Source: Pseudomonadota bacterium (GTDB lineage Bacteria > Pseudomonadota > Alphaproteobacteria > Rhodospirillales > 2-02-FULL-58-16). Taken from it: a stretch of 26,479 nucleotides of DNA. Under the pieces are notes generated by a model. It saw nothing but the letters and a program-made list of their open reading frames with translations, was not told where the DNA came from and made no database searches. The stretch covers positions 1 to 26,479 of the forward strand of contig JACZWD010000004.1 in assembly GCA_022572335.1 (NCBI GenBank), given 5' to 3'. Shown here piece by piece: positions 19,050-26,479 of this stretch (position 1 is its first letter; every line of letters begins with the position of its first letter). The position numbers and the translations under genes are program-made.

Positions 19050-20432
19050 CTACCCGGCCGGCGCCGGCCGCGGCGCCTTCTCGCGCATCAGCACGAACTC
19101 CTCGGCGGTCGTCGGGTGGATGCCGATGGTGGCGTCGAACTGGGCCTTCGTGGCGCCGCATTTCAGGGCCACGGCGATGCCCTGGATGATCTCGCCGGCG
19201 TCGGGACCGACCATGTGGACGCCGACCACCCGGTCGGACCGGGAATCGACGATCAGCTTCATCATGGCCTGCTCGTCGCGGCCGCTGAGGGTGTGTTTGA
19301 GGGGCCGGAAGGTGGACCGGTAGACGTCGACGGCGCCATATCTGGCCCGCGCCTCGGCCTCGGTCAGGCCCACCGTGCCCACCGGCGGCTGGCTGAACAC
19401 GGCCGAGGGGACGCCGTCGTAGCCCACCGACCGCCCCGAGGGGTTGAACAGCAAGTCTGCCAGCGCCTGGCCCTCGGCAACGGCCACCGGCGTCAGATTG
19501 ATGCGGTCGGTGACGTCGCCGATGGCGTGGATGTTGGGCACCGAGGTCCGCCACTCTTCGTCGACCACGATGGCGCCTTTCTCGTTGACCGCCACGCCCG
19601 CGTCCTCGAGGCCGAGTCCCTTGGTAATGGGCCGGCGGCCCGTGGCGTACATGACCAGGCCGGCCTCGATGGCGCCGCCGTCGGCGAGGGTGACCGTGAA
19701 CCGGGGCCCGTCGCCGGTGTCCCGCCGTTCGATGGACTCGACCGAGGAGTCGAAGCGCAAATCGATTCCCCTCTTGCCCATTTCCCGGGCCAGGGCCTGG
19801 CGTACGTCGTCGTCGAATCCACGCAGGAACAGAGGCCCCCGGTAGAGCTGGATGACGCGGGCGCCAAGCCCGTGGAAGATGCCGGCGAACTCCACCGCGA
19901 TATACCCGCCGCCGACGATGACGATGGTCCCCGGCAGGGATTCCAGAAAGAACGCCTCGTTCGACGTGATGACGTGCTCCCGGCCCGGAACATCCGGCAC
20001 CGCCGGCCAGCCGCCGGTGGCCACCAGGATGCGCTCGGCCGTGTACGTGTCTTCGCCGACGGCGACCGTGTGGGCGTCGAGCAGGCGGGCGCGCCCCTCG
20101 ATGATGCGCGCCCCGGCGCCTTCCAGAAGGTCCCGGTACACGCCGTTCAGCCGTGCGATCTCGGCGTTCTTGTTTTCGATCAGCCGGGGCCAGGCGAAAT
20201 CGCGCCCGCCCACCGTCCAGCCGAAGCCGGCCGCGTCGTCGAAGTCCTCGCCGAAGTGGGCGGCATAGACGAACAGCTTCTTCGGCACGCAGCCGACGTT
20301 GACGCAGGTGCCGCCGAGATAGCGTTCCTCGACCACCGCCACCCGGGCGCCGTAGCGGGCCGCCACGCGCGACGCGCGCACGCCGGCGGACCCGGCGCCA
20401 AGGGTGATCAGGTCATAATCGAATTTGGGCAT
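19050..20432 (-). CDS. gor: Glutathione-disulfide reductase
   Basis: The 460-residue flavoprotein has FAD-binding GAGSAGVRASR (12-22), the redox-active disulfide GGTCVNVGCVPKK (C43, C48), the NAD(P)H fold GGGYIAVEFAGIFHGLG followed by a basic region, IHAIGDVTDRINLTPVA and the dimer-interface catalytic GIHPTTAEEFV with the active-site histidine. It keeps glutathione reduced in the cytoplasm with NADPH. ATG 20432 has GGGGGAG 6 nt upstream; the longer open frame upstream overlaps gabD and is not coding. gabD ends 47 nt before it on the same strand. Confidence 0.94.
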   Translation of the reverse strand: MPKFDYDLITLGAGSAGVRASRVAARYGARVAVVEERYLGGTCVNVGCVPKKLFVYAAHFGEDFDDAAGFGWTVGGRDFAWPRLIENKNAEIARLNGVYRDLLEGAGARIIEGRARLLDAHTVAVGEDTYTAERILVATGGWPAVPDVPGREHVITSNEAFFLESLPGTIVIVGGGYIAVEFAGIFHGLGARVIQLYRGPLFLRGFDDDVRQALAREMGKRGIDLRFDSSVESIERRDTGDGPRFTVTLADGGAIEAGLVMYATGRRPITKGLGLEDAGVAVNEKGAIVVDEEWRTSVPNIHAIGDVTDRINLTPVAVAEGQALADLLFNPSGRSVGYDGVPSAVFSQPPVGTVGLTEAEARARYGAVDVYRSTFRPLKHTLSGRDEQAMMKLIVDSRSDRVVGVHMVGPDAGEIIQGIAVALKCGATKAQFDATIGIHPTTAEEFVLMREKAPRPAPAG

Positions 20433-20479
20433 GATTGCTCCCCCGCGGCCACCTGATTGAGTGTCCTTGCGGGCAACGA

Positions 20480-21914
20480 CTAGGCGATGCCGCCCATGCA
20501 CAGGTACTTGATTTCGAGGAAATCGTCGACGCCGTACTTGGAGCCCTCGCGGCCGATCCCGGATTCCTTCATGCCGCCGAAGGGCGCCACCTCGGTCGAG
20601 ATGATGCCGGTGTTGATGCCGACGATGCCGTACTCCAGGGCTTCCGAGACCCGCCACACGCGCCCGATGTCGCGGCTGTAGAAGTAGGCGGCGAGGCCGG
20701 ACGGGGTGTCGTTGGCCAGGGCCAGGGCCTCGTCCTCGGTGGCGAACCGGAACAGCGGCGCCACCGGGCCGAAGGTCTCCTCGCGGGCGATGGCCATCTC
20801 CGGCGTCATGTCGGCGAGGATGGTGGGCTCGAAGAAGGTGCCGCCGAGGGCGTGGCGCTTGCCCCCGACGACCACGCGCGCCCCCTTGGCGGTGGCGTCG
20901 GCGATGTGTTCCTCCACCTTCTCCACCGCCGCCATGTCGATCAGCGGGCCCTGCTCGGCCCCCGGCTCGAAGCCGTTCGCCACCTTGAGGCCGGACACCG
21001 CCTGGGACAGCCGCGCCGCGAAGTCGTCATAGACGCCGTCCTGGACCAGGATACGGTTGGCGCAGACGCAGGTCTGCCCCATGTTGCGGAATTTGGACAC
21101 CATCGCCCCGTCGACGGCCGCCTCCACGTCGGCGTCGTCGAAGACGATGAAGGGCGCGTTGCCGCCCAGTTCCATCGTCACCTTCTTCACCGTGCCCGCG
21201 CACTGGGCCATCAGCATCTTGCCGACCTCGGTGGACCCGGTGAAGGCGAGCTTGCGCACGATGGGGTTCGACGTCATCTCGCCGCCGATGGCGGCGGCCG
21301 AACCGGTGACCACGTTGAAGACGCCTGGCGGGATGCCCGCGCGCTCCGCCAGTTCCGCCAGGGCCAGCGCCGAATAGGGGGTCTGGCTCGCCGGCTTGGC
21401 CACCACCGTGCACCCGACGGCCAGCGCCGGGGCGCATTTGCGCGTGATCATGGCGTTGGGGAAGTTCCACGGCGTGATCGACGCCACGACGCCGATGGGC
21501 TCCTTGATGACGACGATTCGCTTGTCCGCCTGGTGGGCGGGGATGATGTCGCCGTAGACCCGCTTGGCCTCTTCGGCGAACCATTCGACGAAGGACGCGC
21601 CGTAGGCGATCTCGCCGGTGGACTCGGCCAGCGGCTTGCCCTGTTCGGCGGTCATCAGCCGCGCCAGGTCGTCCTGGTTTTCCATCATCAGCCGGAACCA
21701 CCGGTGCAGGACCTGGGCGCGCTCCTTGGCCGTCAGCGCCGTTGGCCGCGTCGATGGCGCGGCGGGTCTCCGCCGCGCCCATCTTCGGCACCGTGCCCAG
21801 GGGCGCGCCGTCGGCCGGGTCCGTCACCTCGAACGTGGCGCCGTCCTCGGCGTCCACCCAGGCGCCACCGATGTAACATTGCTGGCGAAACAGACCGGGA
21901 TCGTTGAGTTCCAT
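20480..21914 (-). pseudogene. gabD: NADP-dependent succinate-semialdehyde dehydrogenase, frameshifted near the N-terminus
   Basis: The frame from ATG 21914 reads MELNDPGLFRQQCYIGGAWV and on to TRRAIDAANG, then fails. The GabD sequence resumes in another frame as LTAKERAQVLHRWFRLMM and continues intact to the stop at 20480, including the catalytic Glu in VTMELGGNAP and Cys in NMGQTCVCANR. E. coli GabD has ALPAWRA at the break, so about 17-20 nt appear deleted near 21730-21745. Total span (1435 nt) is not a multiple of three. An internal ATG at 21688 could start a 402-residue protein lacking the first ~75 residues, which is unlikely to fold normally. It is either a recent pseudogene or an assembly error. 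Confidence 0.85.
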
Positions 21915-21939
21915 GGCGACATCTCCCAGTGGCGGGGAC

Positions 21940-21989
21940 GGAAGCGGGAGTATACGGGAGTACCGGAAGCGGGAGTATACGGGAGTATG
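21940..21989. repeat. 25-bp tandem duplication upstream of gabD
   Basis: GGAAGCGGGAGTATACGGGAGTA occurs at 21940-21962 and 21965-21987 with period 25 (pieces GGAAGCGGGAG and TATACGGGAGTA). Each copy contains GTATAC, which could double a -10-like element for the minus-strand gabD. Confidence 0.85.
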
Positions 21990-22295
21990 CCGTGCCCGCC
22001 GCGGGTGTTAACCGGTTGCGCGCGGGCGGCGGGGGAGGCGAATCCCGGTTGGGGCGCCGTTACCGAGCAAGACGACTTTGACCAGGGGCGACCGGCGAGT
22101 CGTGTGGCTAAATTACCACAGCGTATCAAAAAAACCGTGCCCGCCGGCAAATTTGTCTTCAAGCCACCATGGAAACCCATAGAATGACTTTTCCCGGAGA
22201 GGCGCACCGGCTGCGGTCGGGGGCTTCATACACGGGCCGAAAGCCAGACTCTTTATTAGGTATTACGAACGTCAAGGGGTAAGGGAGAAAACAAA
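21990..22295. other. Intergenic region between gabD and the porin gene
   Basis: This divergent intergenic region should hold the promoters of gabD and the porin gene, but I could not identify convincing -35/-10 pairs. Short open frames on both strands are unconvincing. A strong ribosome-binding site (AAGGGAG, 22281-22287) precedes the porin start. Confidence 0.4.
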
Positions 22296-23477
22296 GTGTA
22301 TAGGAAAACATTACAGACGTCGGTCGCGGCGGCAGCGCTCTTCGCGTTCGCGGCGCCCTTCGCGGGTCCGGCCTCGGCGGCCGGGAACACCATCGTCAAC
22401 AGCAAAAGCCAGGTGAAGATCGCCATCACCGGCCAGGTCAGCCGCATCGTCGCCATCGTGAACGACGGAGACAGAACCAATATCCACCACGTCAGCAACC
22501 AGTTCAGCGGCAACCGTGTGCGTTTCATCGGCACCGCCAAGGCCTGGGACAGCCTGACCATCGGCACCCGGATTGAGTTCCAGTTCAACAACCGGACCTC
22601 CAACGAATCCGGTAACCGTACCGGGGTCGGCCTCGATGTGGACGCCGCCGACGACACCGGCATCGACCCCCGCTACCAGGACATCACGTTCGCCGGCAGG
22701 TGGGGCAAGTTGTACGTCGGCAAGGGCGACGCCGCCAACAACGGCACGTCCCAGGCCGACCTCTCGGGAACGATAATCGCTCAAAACCCGAACGTTCAAG
22801 ATGGGGGATTTGGCGGCAGCTTCTTCCTCATCGACAACCTGGCGGGCGGGGCGGACCAGAACCCGAACATCAACCCCGCCGCCGCGGGCCCACAGGCCTC
22901 TAAGGTGTTCAGCAGCTTTGACGGCCTGAGCCGTACGCAACGGGTGCGCTACGATACGCCCACGTTCGGCGGCTTCAAGGTTTCGGTCGGCCTCAACCAG
23001 GGCCCCATCGGCGACGCTGCGATCCGGTATTCAGGCAGCTTCGGCGGGACCAAGGTGAGCGCCGCGATTGGCTTTTCCGACAGGTCCTCTGCAAGCGCGA
23101 CGATAGGCCACGAGGTCAACGGGTCGGGGTCGGTCCTGCATTCCAGCGGCCTTAGTTTGACCATCGCCGCCGCCTCGCGGGAATTGGAGGCCGCCGGCCG
23201 CACGGATCCGTCGATGGTCTTCGTCAAGGTCGGCTATAAGGCCAAGCTCGTCGACGCGGGGACGACCAACTTCTTCGCCATGTACCAGAACACCGACGAC
23301 CTGGCCTCGGACGGCGGCGACGCCGAATATTGGGGTTTCGGGGTCGTGCAGATCCTGAAGGATTACGCGACGGAGATATTCGCGACGTTCGGCGTGGCCA
23401 GCTACGATGATACCGTCACGACCAACGACTTCGACAACCTGACGTCGGGTACGCTCGGTGCGCGCCTGAAGTTCTAG
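22296..23477 (+). CDS. Outer-membrane general porin
   Basis: The 393-residue protein has a Sec signal peptide (basic MYRKTLQ, hydrophobic segment, ASA-AG cleavage near residue 28). Alternating amphipathic strands follow: VKIAITGQVSRIVAIVNDG, RVRFIGTAKAWDSLTIGTRIE given as RVRFIGTAK and LTIGTRIEFQF, GRWGKLYVGKGD, RVRYDTPTFGGFKVSVG and many GXXXXA strand ends. It ends in GTLGARLKF with the C-terminal Phe required for assembly by BAM. It would form a trimeric diffusion channel. The start is GTG with AAGGGAG 8 nt upstream. A textbook terminator follows the gene. Asn/Asp-rich loops near 150-190 are probably surface-exposed. Confidence 0.88.
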   Translation: MYRKTLQTSVAAAALFAFAAPFAGPASAAGNTIVNSKSQVKIAITGQVSRIVAIVNDGDRTNIHHVSNQFSGNRVRFIGTAKAWDSLTIGTRIEFQFNNRTSNESGNRTGVGLDVDAADDTGIDPRYQDITFAGRWGKLYVGKGDAANNGTSQADLSGTIIAQNPNVQDGGFGGSFFLIDNLAGGADQNPNINPAAAGPQASKVFSSFDGLSRTQRVRYDTPTFGGFKVSVGLNQGPIGDAAIRYSGSFGGTKVSAAIGFSDRSSASATIGHEVNGSGSVLHSSGLSLTIAAASRELEAAGRTDPSMVFVKVGYKAKLVDAGTTNFFAMYQNTDDLASDGGDAEYWGFGVVQILKDYATEIFATFGVASYDDTVTTNDFDNLTSGTLGARLKF

Positions 23478-23508
23478 CACCGGCACGAAAACGGCGTAAA
23501 GGCAAACG

Positions 23509-23544
23509 TCCCCGGCCGCGTAATCCGCGGCCGGGGATTTTTTT
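23509..23544 (+). terminator. Rho-independent terminator of the porin gene
   Basis: A perfect 12-bp stem (TCCCCGGCCGCG / CGCGGCCGGGGA) with loop TAATC is followed by seven T. It starts about 30 nt after the porin stop codon. Confidence 0.95.
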
Positions 23545-23815
23545 GCGCGGCGGCGGTGGCGCGCCGGAACACCGCGAAGGCGATACGCGGTCCCCCGATG
23601 GCCACGGTCGGCAATTTGTGCTAACGGTGCGCTAGTGTTCCGTAGCACACGCTTCGTTCCCACGATTGGCTTTGCGGAGCAACACGAAATTAAAGACTTG
23701 CGCGTATTTTGAGCCGACCCTAAGGACCGAAATGTCGGCGTCGGAACACCAGGTCCCGCCCACCCGGACGGCACGGAATGACCGGCTCCGGCGGGATCCG
23801 GGGAAATACCGAGCG
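23545..23815. other. Intergenic region before the TPR-sulfotransferase gene
   Basis: No gene is recognised. A perfect 7-bp inverted repeat TGTGCTA (23617-23623) / TAGCACA (23643-23649) with a 19-nt gap may be an operator. The open frame continues upstream of the chosen start of the next gene, but its first 50 codons have no TPR character. Confidence 0.4.
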
Positions 23816-25588
23816 ATGAACCGCAAGGAACGGCGCCGACTCGAAAAGGCGGCGCGGCAAACCGGTGACACCGGGTCCGCCGTCCCGCCCACAAGCGGGG
23901 CGTCCCGAGGCGGAGCCGGCGCCGACATCCCCGCCGTTCTGCGCCAGGCGTTCACGTTCCACGCGGCCGGCCGCACGCGGGAAGCCCTCGGATTGTACCG
24001 GCGGATCCTGGCGGCCCAGCCAGACCACGCCGATGCCCTGAACCACGCCGGGGTCGCCGCGTTCCAGTTGGGCGATACCGCGCATGCCGTCGAACTGCTG
24101 CGGGCGGCGAGCCGGTTGCCCGGCAACGCCGAGGCCCACAACAACCTGGGCACCGTGTTGCAGGCGTCGGGCGACCTTGAAGGCGCCATGGCCAGCTACC
24201 GGCGGGCGCTCGGGATCGACTCCGGGAACGCCGAGGCCCACAAGAATCTCGGCATCGCACTCCACAAGTCCGGCGATCCTGACGCGGCCGCGGCCGCCTG
24301 CCGCCGGGCCCTCGCCATCGAGCCCGGCTTCGCCGGCGCCCACAACGCCCTCGGCGTCGCCCTGGAGGCGGCCGACGACCTCGACGGGGCCGTGGCCGCC
24401 TACCGGCGCGCCGTCGAGATCGAGCCCGGCTTCGTCGGGGCGCACTGCAACCTGGGCAGCGTCCTCAAGGCGGCGGGCGAATTCGATGCCGCCGGGGCCG
24501 CCTACCGGCGCGCCCTCGAGGTCAAGCCCGACCTGGCCGAGGCGTATCAGCACCTGGCCGGTCTCAAGACCTTCACGGCGCCCGATGGCGACACCGCCGC
24601 CATGGAAGGTCTGCTTTCCCGTTCCTCCATCACCGACGGCCAGGCGATGCTGCTCGGTTTCGCGCTGGGCAAGGCATACGACGACATGGGCGAATACGAC
24701 CGGGCGTTCGACCATGTGGAGAAGGGCAACCGGTTAAAGCGCGCATCCCTCCGCTACGACGTCGCCGATGACGAGGAGTTGGCCGAACGGATCGCCGCCT
24801 TGTTTACCGGGGAATTTCTGCACCGCCACGCCGGCCCCGGCGCGCCGCCCGGCCAACCGATCTTCATCGTCGGCATGCCGCGGTCCGGCACCACCCTTGT
24901 CGAGCACATCCTCGCCAGCCACTCCCGCGTCTACGGCGGCGGCGAACTCGCCGACCTGCGCCGGCTGGCGGGCGGGCTGAACAAGCTTTCCCCGACCGGG
25001 CACGATTTCCCGGAAGGGGTGGCCGGCCTCGGCCCGAAGGACCTGCACCGCCTGGGGCGGACCTACTGGGAGGCCGTGCGCCGGCGCGCCCCCGAATCCC
25101 CGCACATCACCGACAAGGCGCCCGGCAATTTCCGCTACCTCGGCCTCATCCACCTGATGCTGCCCCGCGCCACGATCATCCATTGCGTCCGCAACCCGGT
25201 GGACACGTGTCTTTCGTGCTACAAGCTGCTCTTCGTCTCGGGCCAGAACTTTTCCTACGACCTGGTCGAGCTGGGCCGGTACCACCGGCTGTATGCCCGC
25301 CTCATGGACCATTGGCGCGCCGTCATGCCGGGGCGTATTCTCGACCTGCGCTACGAAGACCTGGTCGCCGCCCAGGAACAGGAAACGAGACGGCTTCTCG
25401 ATTTCTGCGGCCTGCCGTGGGAAGACGCCTGCCTGTCGTTTCACACCACCAGGCGCCTGGTGAAAACCGCAAGCGCCACCCAGGTGCGCCAGCCGATCTA
25501 CGGCAAGGCGGTCGACGGCTGGAAACGCTACGCCCGCCACCTGGGGCCGCTGCTTGAGGCCCTCGGGCCCCTGGCCGGCGATTCCTGA
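23816..25588 (+). CDS. TPR-repeat sulfotransferase family protein
   Basis: From ATG 23816 (MNRKERRRLEKAA, a typical start for this group) the protein has 590 residues. Residues 40-250 form about six TPR units with the W/LG/Y/A/P pattern (AHNNLGTVLQASGD, AHKNLGIALHKSGD, AHNALGVALEAADD). Residues 348-580 are a sulfotransferase domain with the PAPS 5'-phosphosulfate loop PIFIVGMPRSGTTLVEHILA, the 3'-phosphate segment IIHCVRNPVDTCLS and the LRYEDLV motif. It would transfer sulfate to an unknown acceptor. An in-frame ATG at 23666 gives a 50-residue extension without TPR character. The substrate cannot be deduced from the neighbours. Confidence 0.86.
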   Translation: MNRKERRRLEKAARQTGDTGSAVPPTSGASRGGAGADIPAVLRQAFTFHAAGRTREALGLYRRILAAQPDHADALNHAGVAAFQLGDTAHAVELLRAASRLPGNAEAHNNLGTVLQASGDLEGAMASYRRALGIDSGNAEAHKNLGIALHKSGDPDAAAAACRRALAIEPGFAGAHNALGVALEAADDLDGAVAAYRRAVEIEPGFVGAHCNLGSVLKAAGEFDAAGAAYRRALEVKPDLAEAYQHLAGLKTFTAPDGDTAAMEGLLSRSSITDGQAMLLGFALGKAYDDMGEYDRAFDHVEKGNRLKRASLRYDVADDEELAERIAALFTGEFLHRHAGPGAPPGQPIFIVGMPRSGTTLVEHILASHSRVYGGGELADLRRLAGGLNKLSPTGHDFPEGVAGLGPKDLHRLGRTYWEAVRRRAPESPHITDKAPGNFRYLGLIHLMLPRATIIHCVRNPVDTCLSCYKLLFVSGQNFSYDLVELGRYHRLYARLMDHWRAVMPGRILDLRYEDLVAAQEQETRRLLDFCGLPWEDACLSFHTTRRLVKTASATQVRQPIYGKAVDGWKRYARHLGPLLEALGPLAGDS

Positions 25589-25707
25589 GCCGCGCCCCAT
25601 GGGCGGGGTCTTTCGCGCGGGAGTCTGGCGTGATTTCGGATTTTGGTCTATCCTCTGGCCCGGTGCCGCGCCGTCATGCGCGGCGGTCGGCGCCCGGGGG
25701 AGGAATC

Positions 25708-26268
25708 ATGGGATCGCCCATCACGGGATACCGCGTCCGCGGGGTGACGGCCTTAAGCGCCGTTTGCGTGGCGGGCCTGGTGCTTGCGGCGTGCGAGGGC
25801 AGCGGCTACCAGCCGGGCGAGCCGCAGGTGGACGCCAACCCGATCTGGGAGCGGGGCGAGGACCGCAGCGGCAGCATCTTCGGCAGCCGGGGCCTGCTGC
25901 TCTTCGACACCGAGGCGGACAAGGCCGGCGTGGACGGGGGCGGGGGCATCGGCGTCAACAGTTTTCTGTGGCGGGCGTCCCTGGACACGATCTCGTTCAT
26001 GCCGGTGAATTCGGCCGACCCCTTCGGCGGCGTCATCATCACCGACTGGCACGCGACGCCGGAGACGCCGGGGGAGCGTTTCAAGCTGAACGTGTACATC
26101 CTGGGCCGGACGCTGCGCGCCGACGGGGTGCGCGTCGCGGTCTTCCGCCAGGTCCAGGACGGCACCGGCTGGCGGGACGCGCCGGTGGCCGCCAGGACCG
26201 ACACCCGGATCGAGGACGCCATCCTGACCAAGGCCCGCCAGCTGCGCCGTGAAACCCTGAAACAATAG
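25708..26268 (+). CDS. DUF3576 lipoprotein
   Basis: The 186-residue protein has a lipoprotein signal peptide with lipobox LAAC (cysteine 29) and continues as a compact domain: SIFGSRGLLLFD, GGIGVNSFLWRASLDTISFMP, given as GGIGVNSFLWRA and LDTISFMPV, then FGGVIITDWHATP, FKLNVYILGRTLRADGVRV and RIEDAILTKARQLRR. This matches the alphaproteobacterial DUF3576 family, an envelope lipoprotein of unknown function that in relatives often lies near leuS and lptE. ATG 25708 follows a near-perfect GGGGGAGGAAT; an upstream ATG at 25630 has no such site. Confidence 0.88.
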   Translation: MGSPITGYRVRGVTALSAVCVAGLVLAACEGSGYQPGEPQVDANPIWERGEDRSGSIFGSRGLLLFDTEADKAGVDGGGGIGVNSFLWRASLDTISFMPVNSADPFGGVIITDWHATPETPGERFKLNVYILGRTLRADGVRVAVFRQVQDGTGWRDAPVAARTDTRIEDAILTKARQLRRETLKQ

Positions 26269-26346
26269 ACGCCATCCTCGGAGACGGCGCGCAAAACCGG
26301 CCCCGCCGCCCTGCGGCACCGGGCCTTATACCAAGGAGCGCTGATC

Positions 26347-26479
26347 ATGCCCCATAGAGATCGCGTAGGCGGCTCGTCGGGTAGGAGGAAAGGTGCAGGC
26401 GATGCGGTGCATCGTCAAAACTTTTCGACGCCCTCCGACGGGCCGCATACGCGACCGGAACGGCGGCTTACCAAGGCTT
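26347..26479 (+). CDS. Start of an unidentified gene running off the window
   Basis: ATG 26347 has AAGGAG about 8 nt upstream, and the frame stays open to the window end (44 codons). The translation (MPHRDRVGGSSGRRKGAGDA...) is Arg/Gly-rich and not a family I recognise. It is not the start of leuS, which I would have expected next to a DUF3576 gene. It may be non-coding. Confidence 0.3.
   Translation, partial: MPHRDRVGGSSGRRKGAGDAVHRQNFSTPSDGPHTRPERRLTKA

Noticed and set aside
1..26479. CRISPR array, insertion sequence, integrase or prophage genes
   Set aside because: No spaced direct-repeat array, transposase or recombinase reading frame was found on either strand.

Overview
The window looks like chromosome of a GC-rich alphaproteobacterium, most likely Rhodospirillales-like. 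This is inferred from the gene content: DUF1150 and DUF3576 proteins, a TIGR02281-type clan AA aspartic protease, Coq7, DsbB, class II DAHP synthase and an alphaproteobacterial-type porin. Most of it is ordinary housekeeping DNA: ubiquinone and disulfide genes (5562-7246), trmJ-cimA (7526-9938), nadE-cysS (11963-15044), a gabD-gor-aroG-NAPRTase series (16366-21914), a porin, a TPR-sulfotransferase and a DUF3576 lipoprotein.

The unusual part is 1565-5420, a small accessory region built around tRNA-Leu(CAA). Reading the minus strand 5' to 3', a native tRNA promoter (5420-5393) is followed by the 5' half of a tRNA-Leu broken in its anticodon loop (5376-5339). Next come a complete different tRNA-Leu(CAA) (5310-5224) and, 17 nt later, an AT-rich abortive-infection-like gene (5206-4220). 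Then comes a 3' tRNA half that fits the broken 5' half (4106-4051), a HEPN-motif gene 27 nt later (4023-3229), a second 3' half (3127-3070), and a hicB with a frameshifted hicA. The series ends with a second 5' half (2451-2414) and a chimeric tRNA-Leu (2393-2307). No integrase is present. I read this as stacked, very small non-autonomous elements that use the anticodon loop as attachment site. One of them (4107-5338) destroys the host tRNA and carries a full replacement tRNA plus one putative defence gene, apparently transcribed from the captured host tRNA promoter. The two ends of that element reconstruct an attP-like site with inverted arms (GCATTA / TAATGC) around the shared core ACTCAAA. 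An intact hicAB module with a clear twin-palindrome operator lies next to the array.

A second small accessory insertion sits at 15631-16455. A Phd-RelE toxin-antitoxin pair lies between the 3' end of the nicotinate phosphoribosyltransferase gene and a displaced duplicate of that same 3' end (75 bp, 4 mismatches). The insertion therefore appears to have brought its own copy of the gene's C-terminus and kept the gene open.

Gene decay is visible at several places: a one-base insertion in the second hicA, two compensating frameshifts at C tracts in a small ORF (15189-15500), and a frameshifting deletion of about 17-20 nt near the start of gabD. Short tandem duplications recur in the leaders of hicB', nadE and gabD. 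All functional calls rest on reading the translated sequence; no database search was possible.
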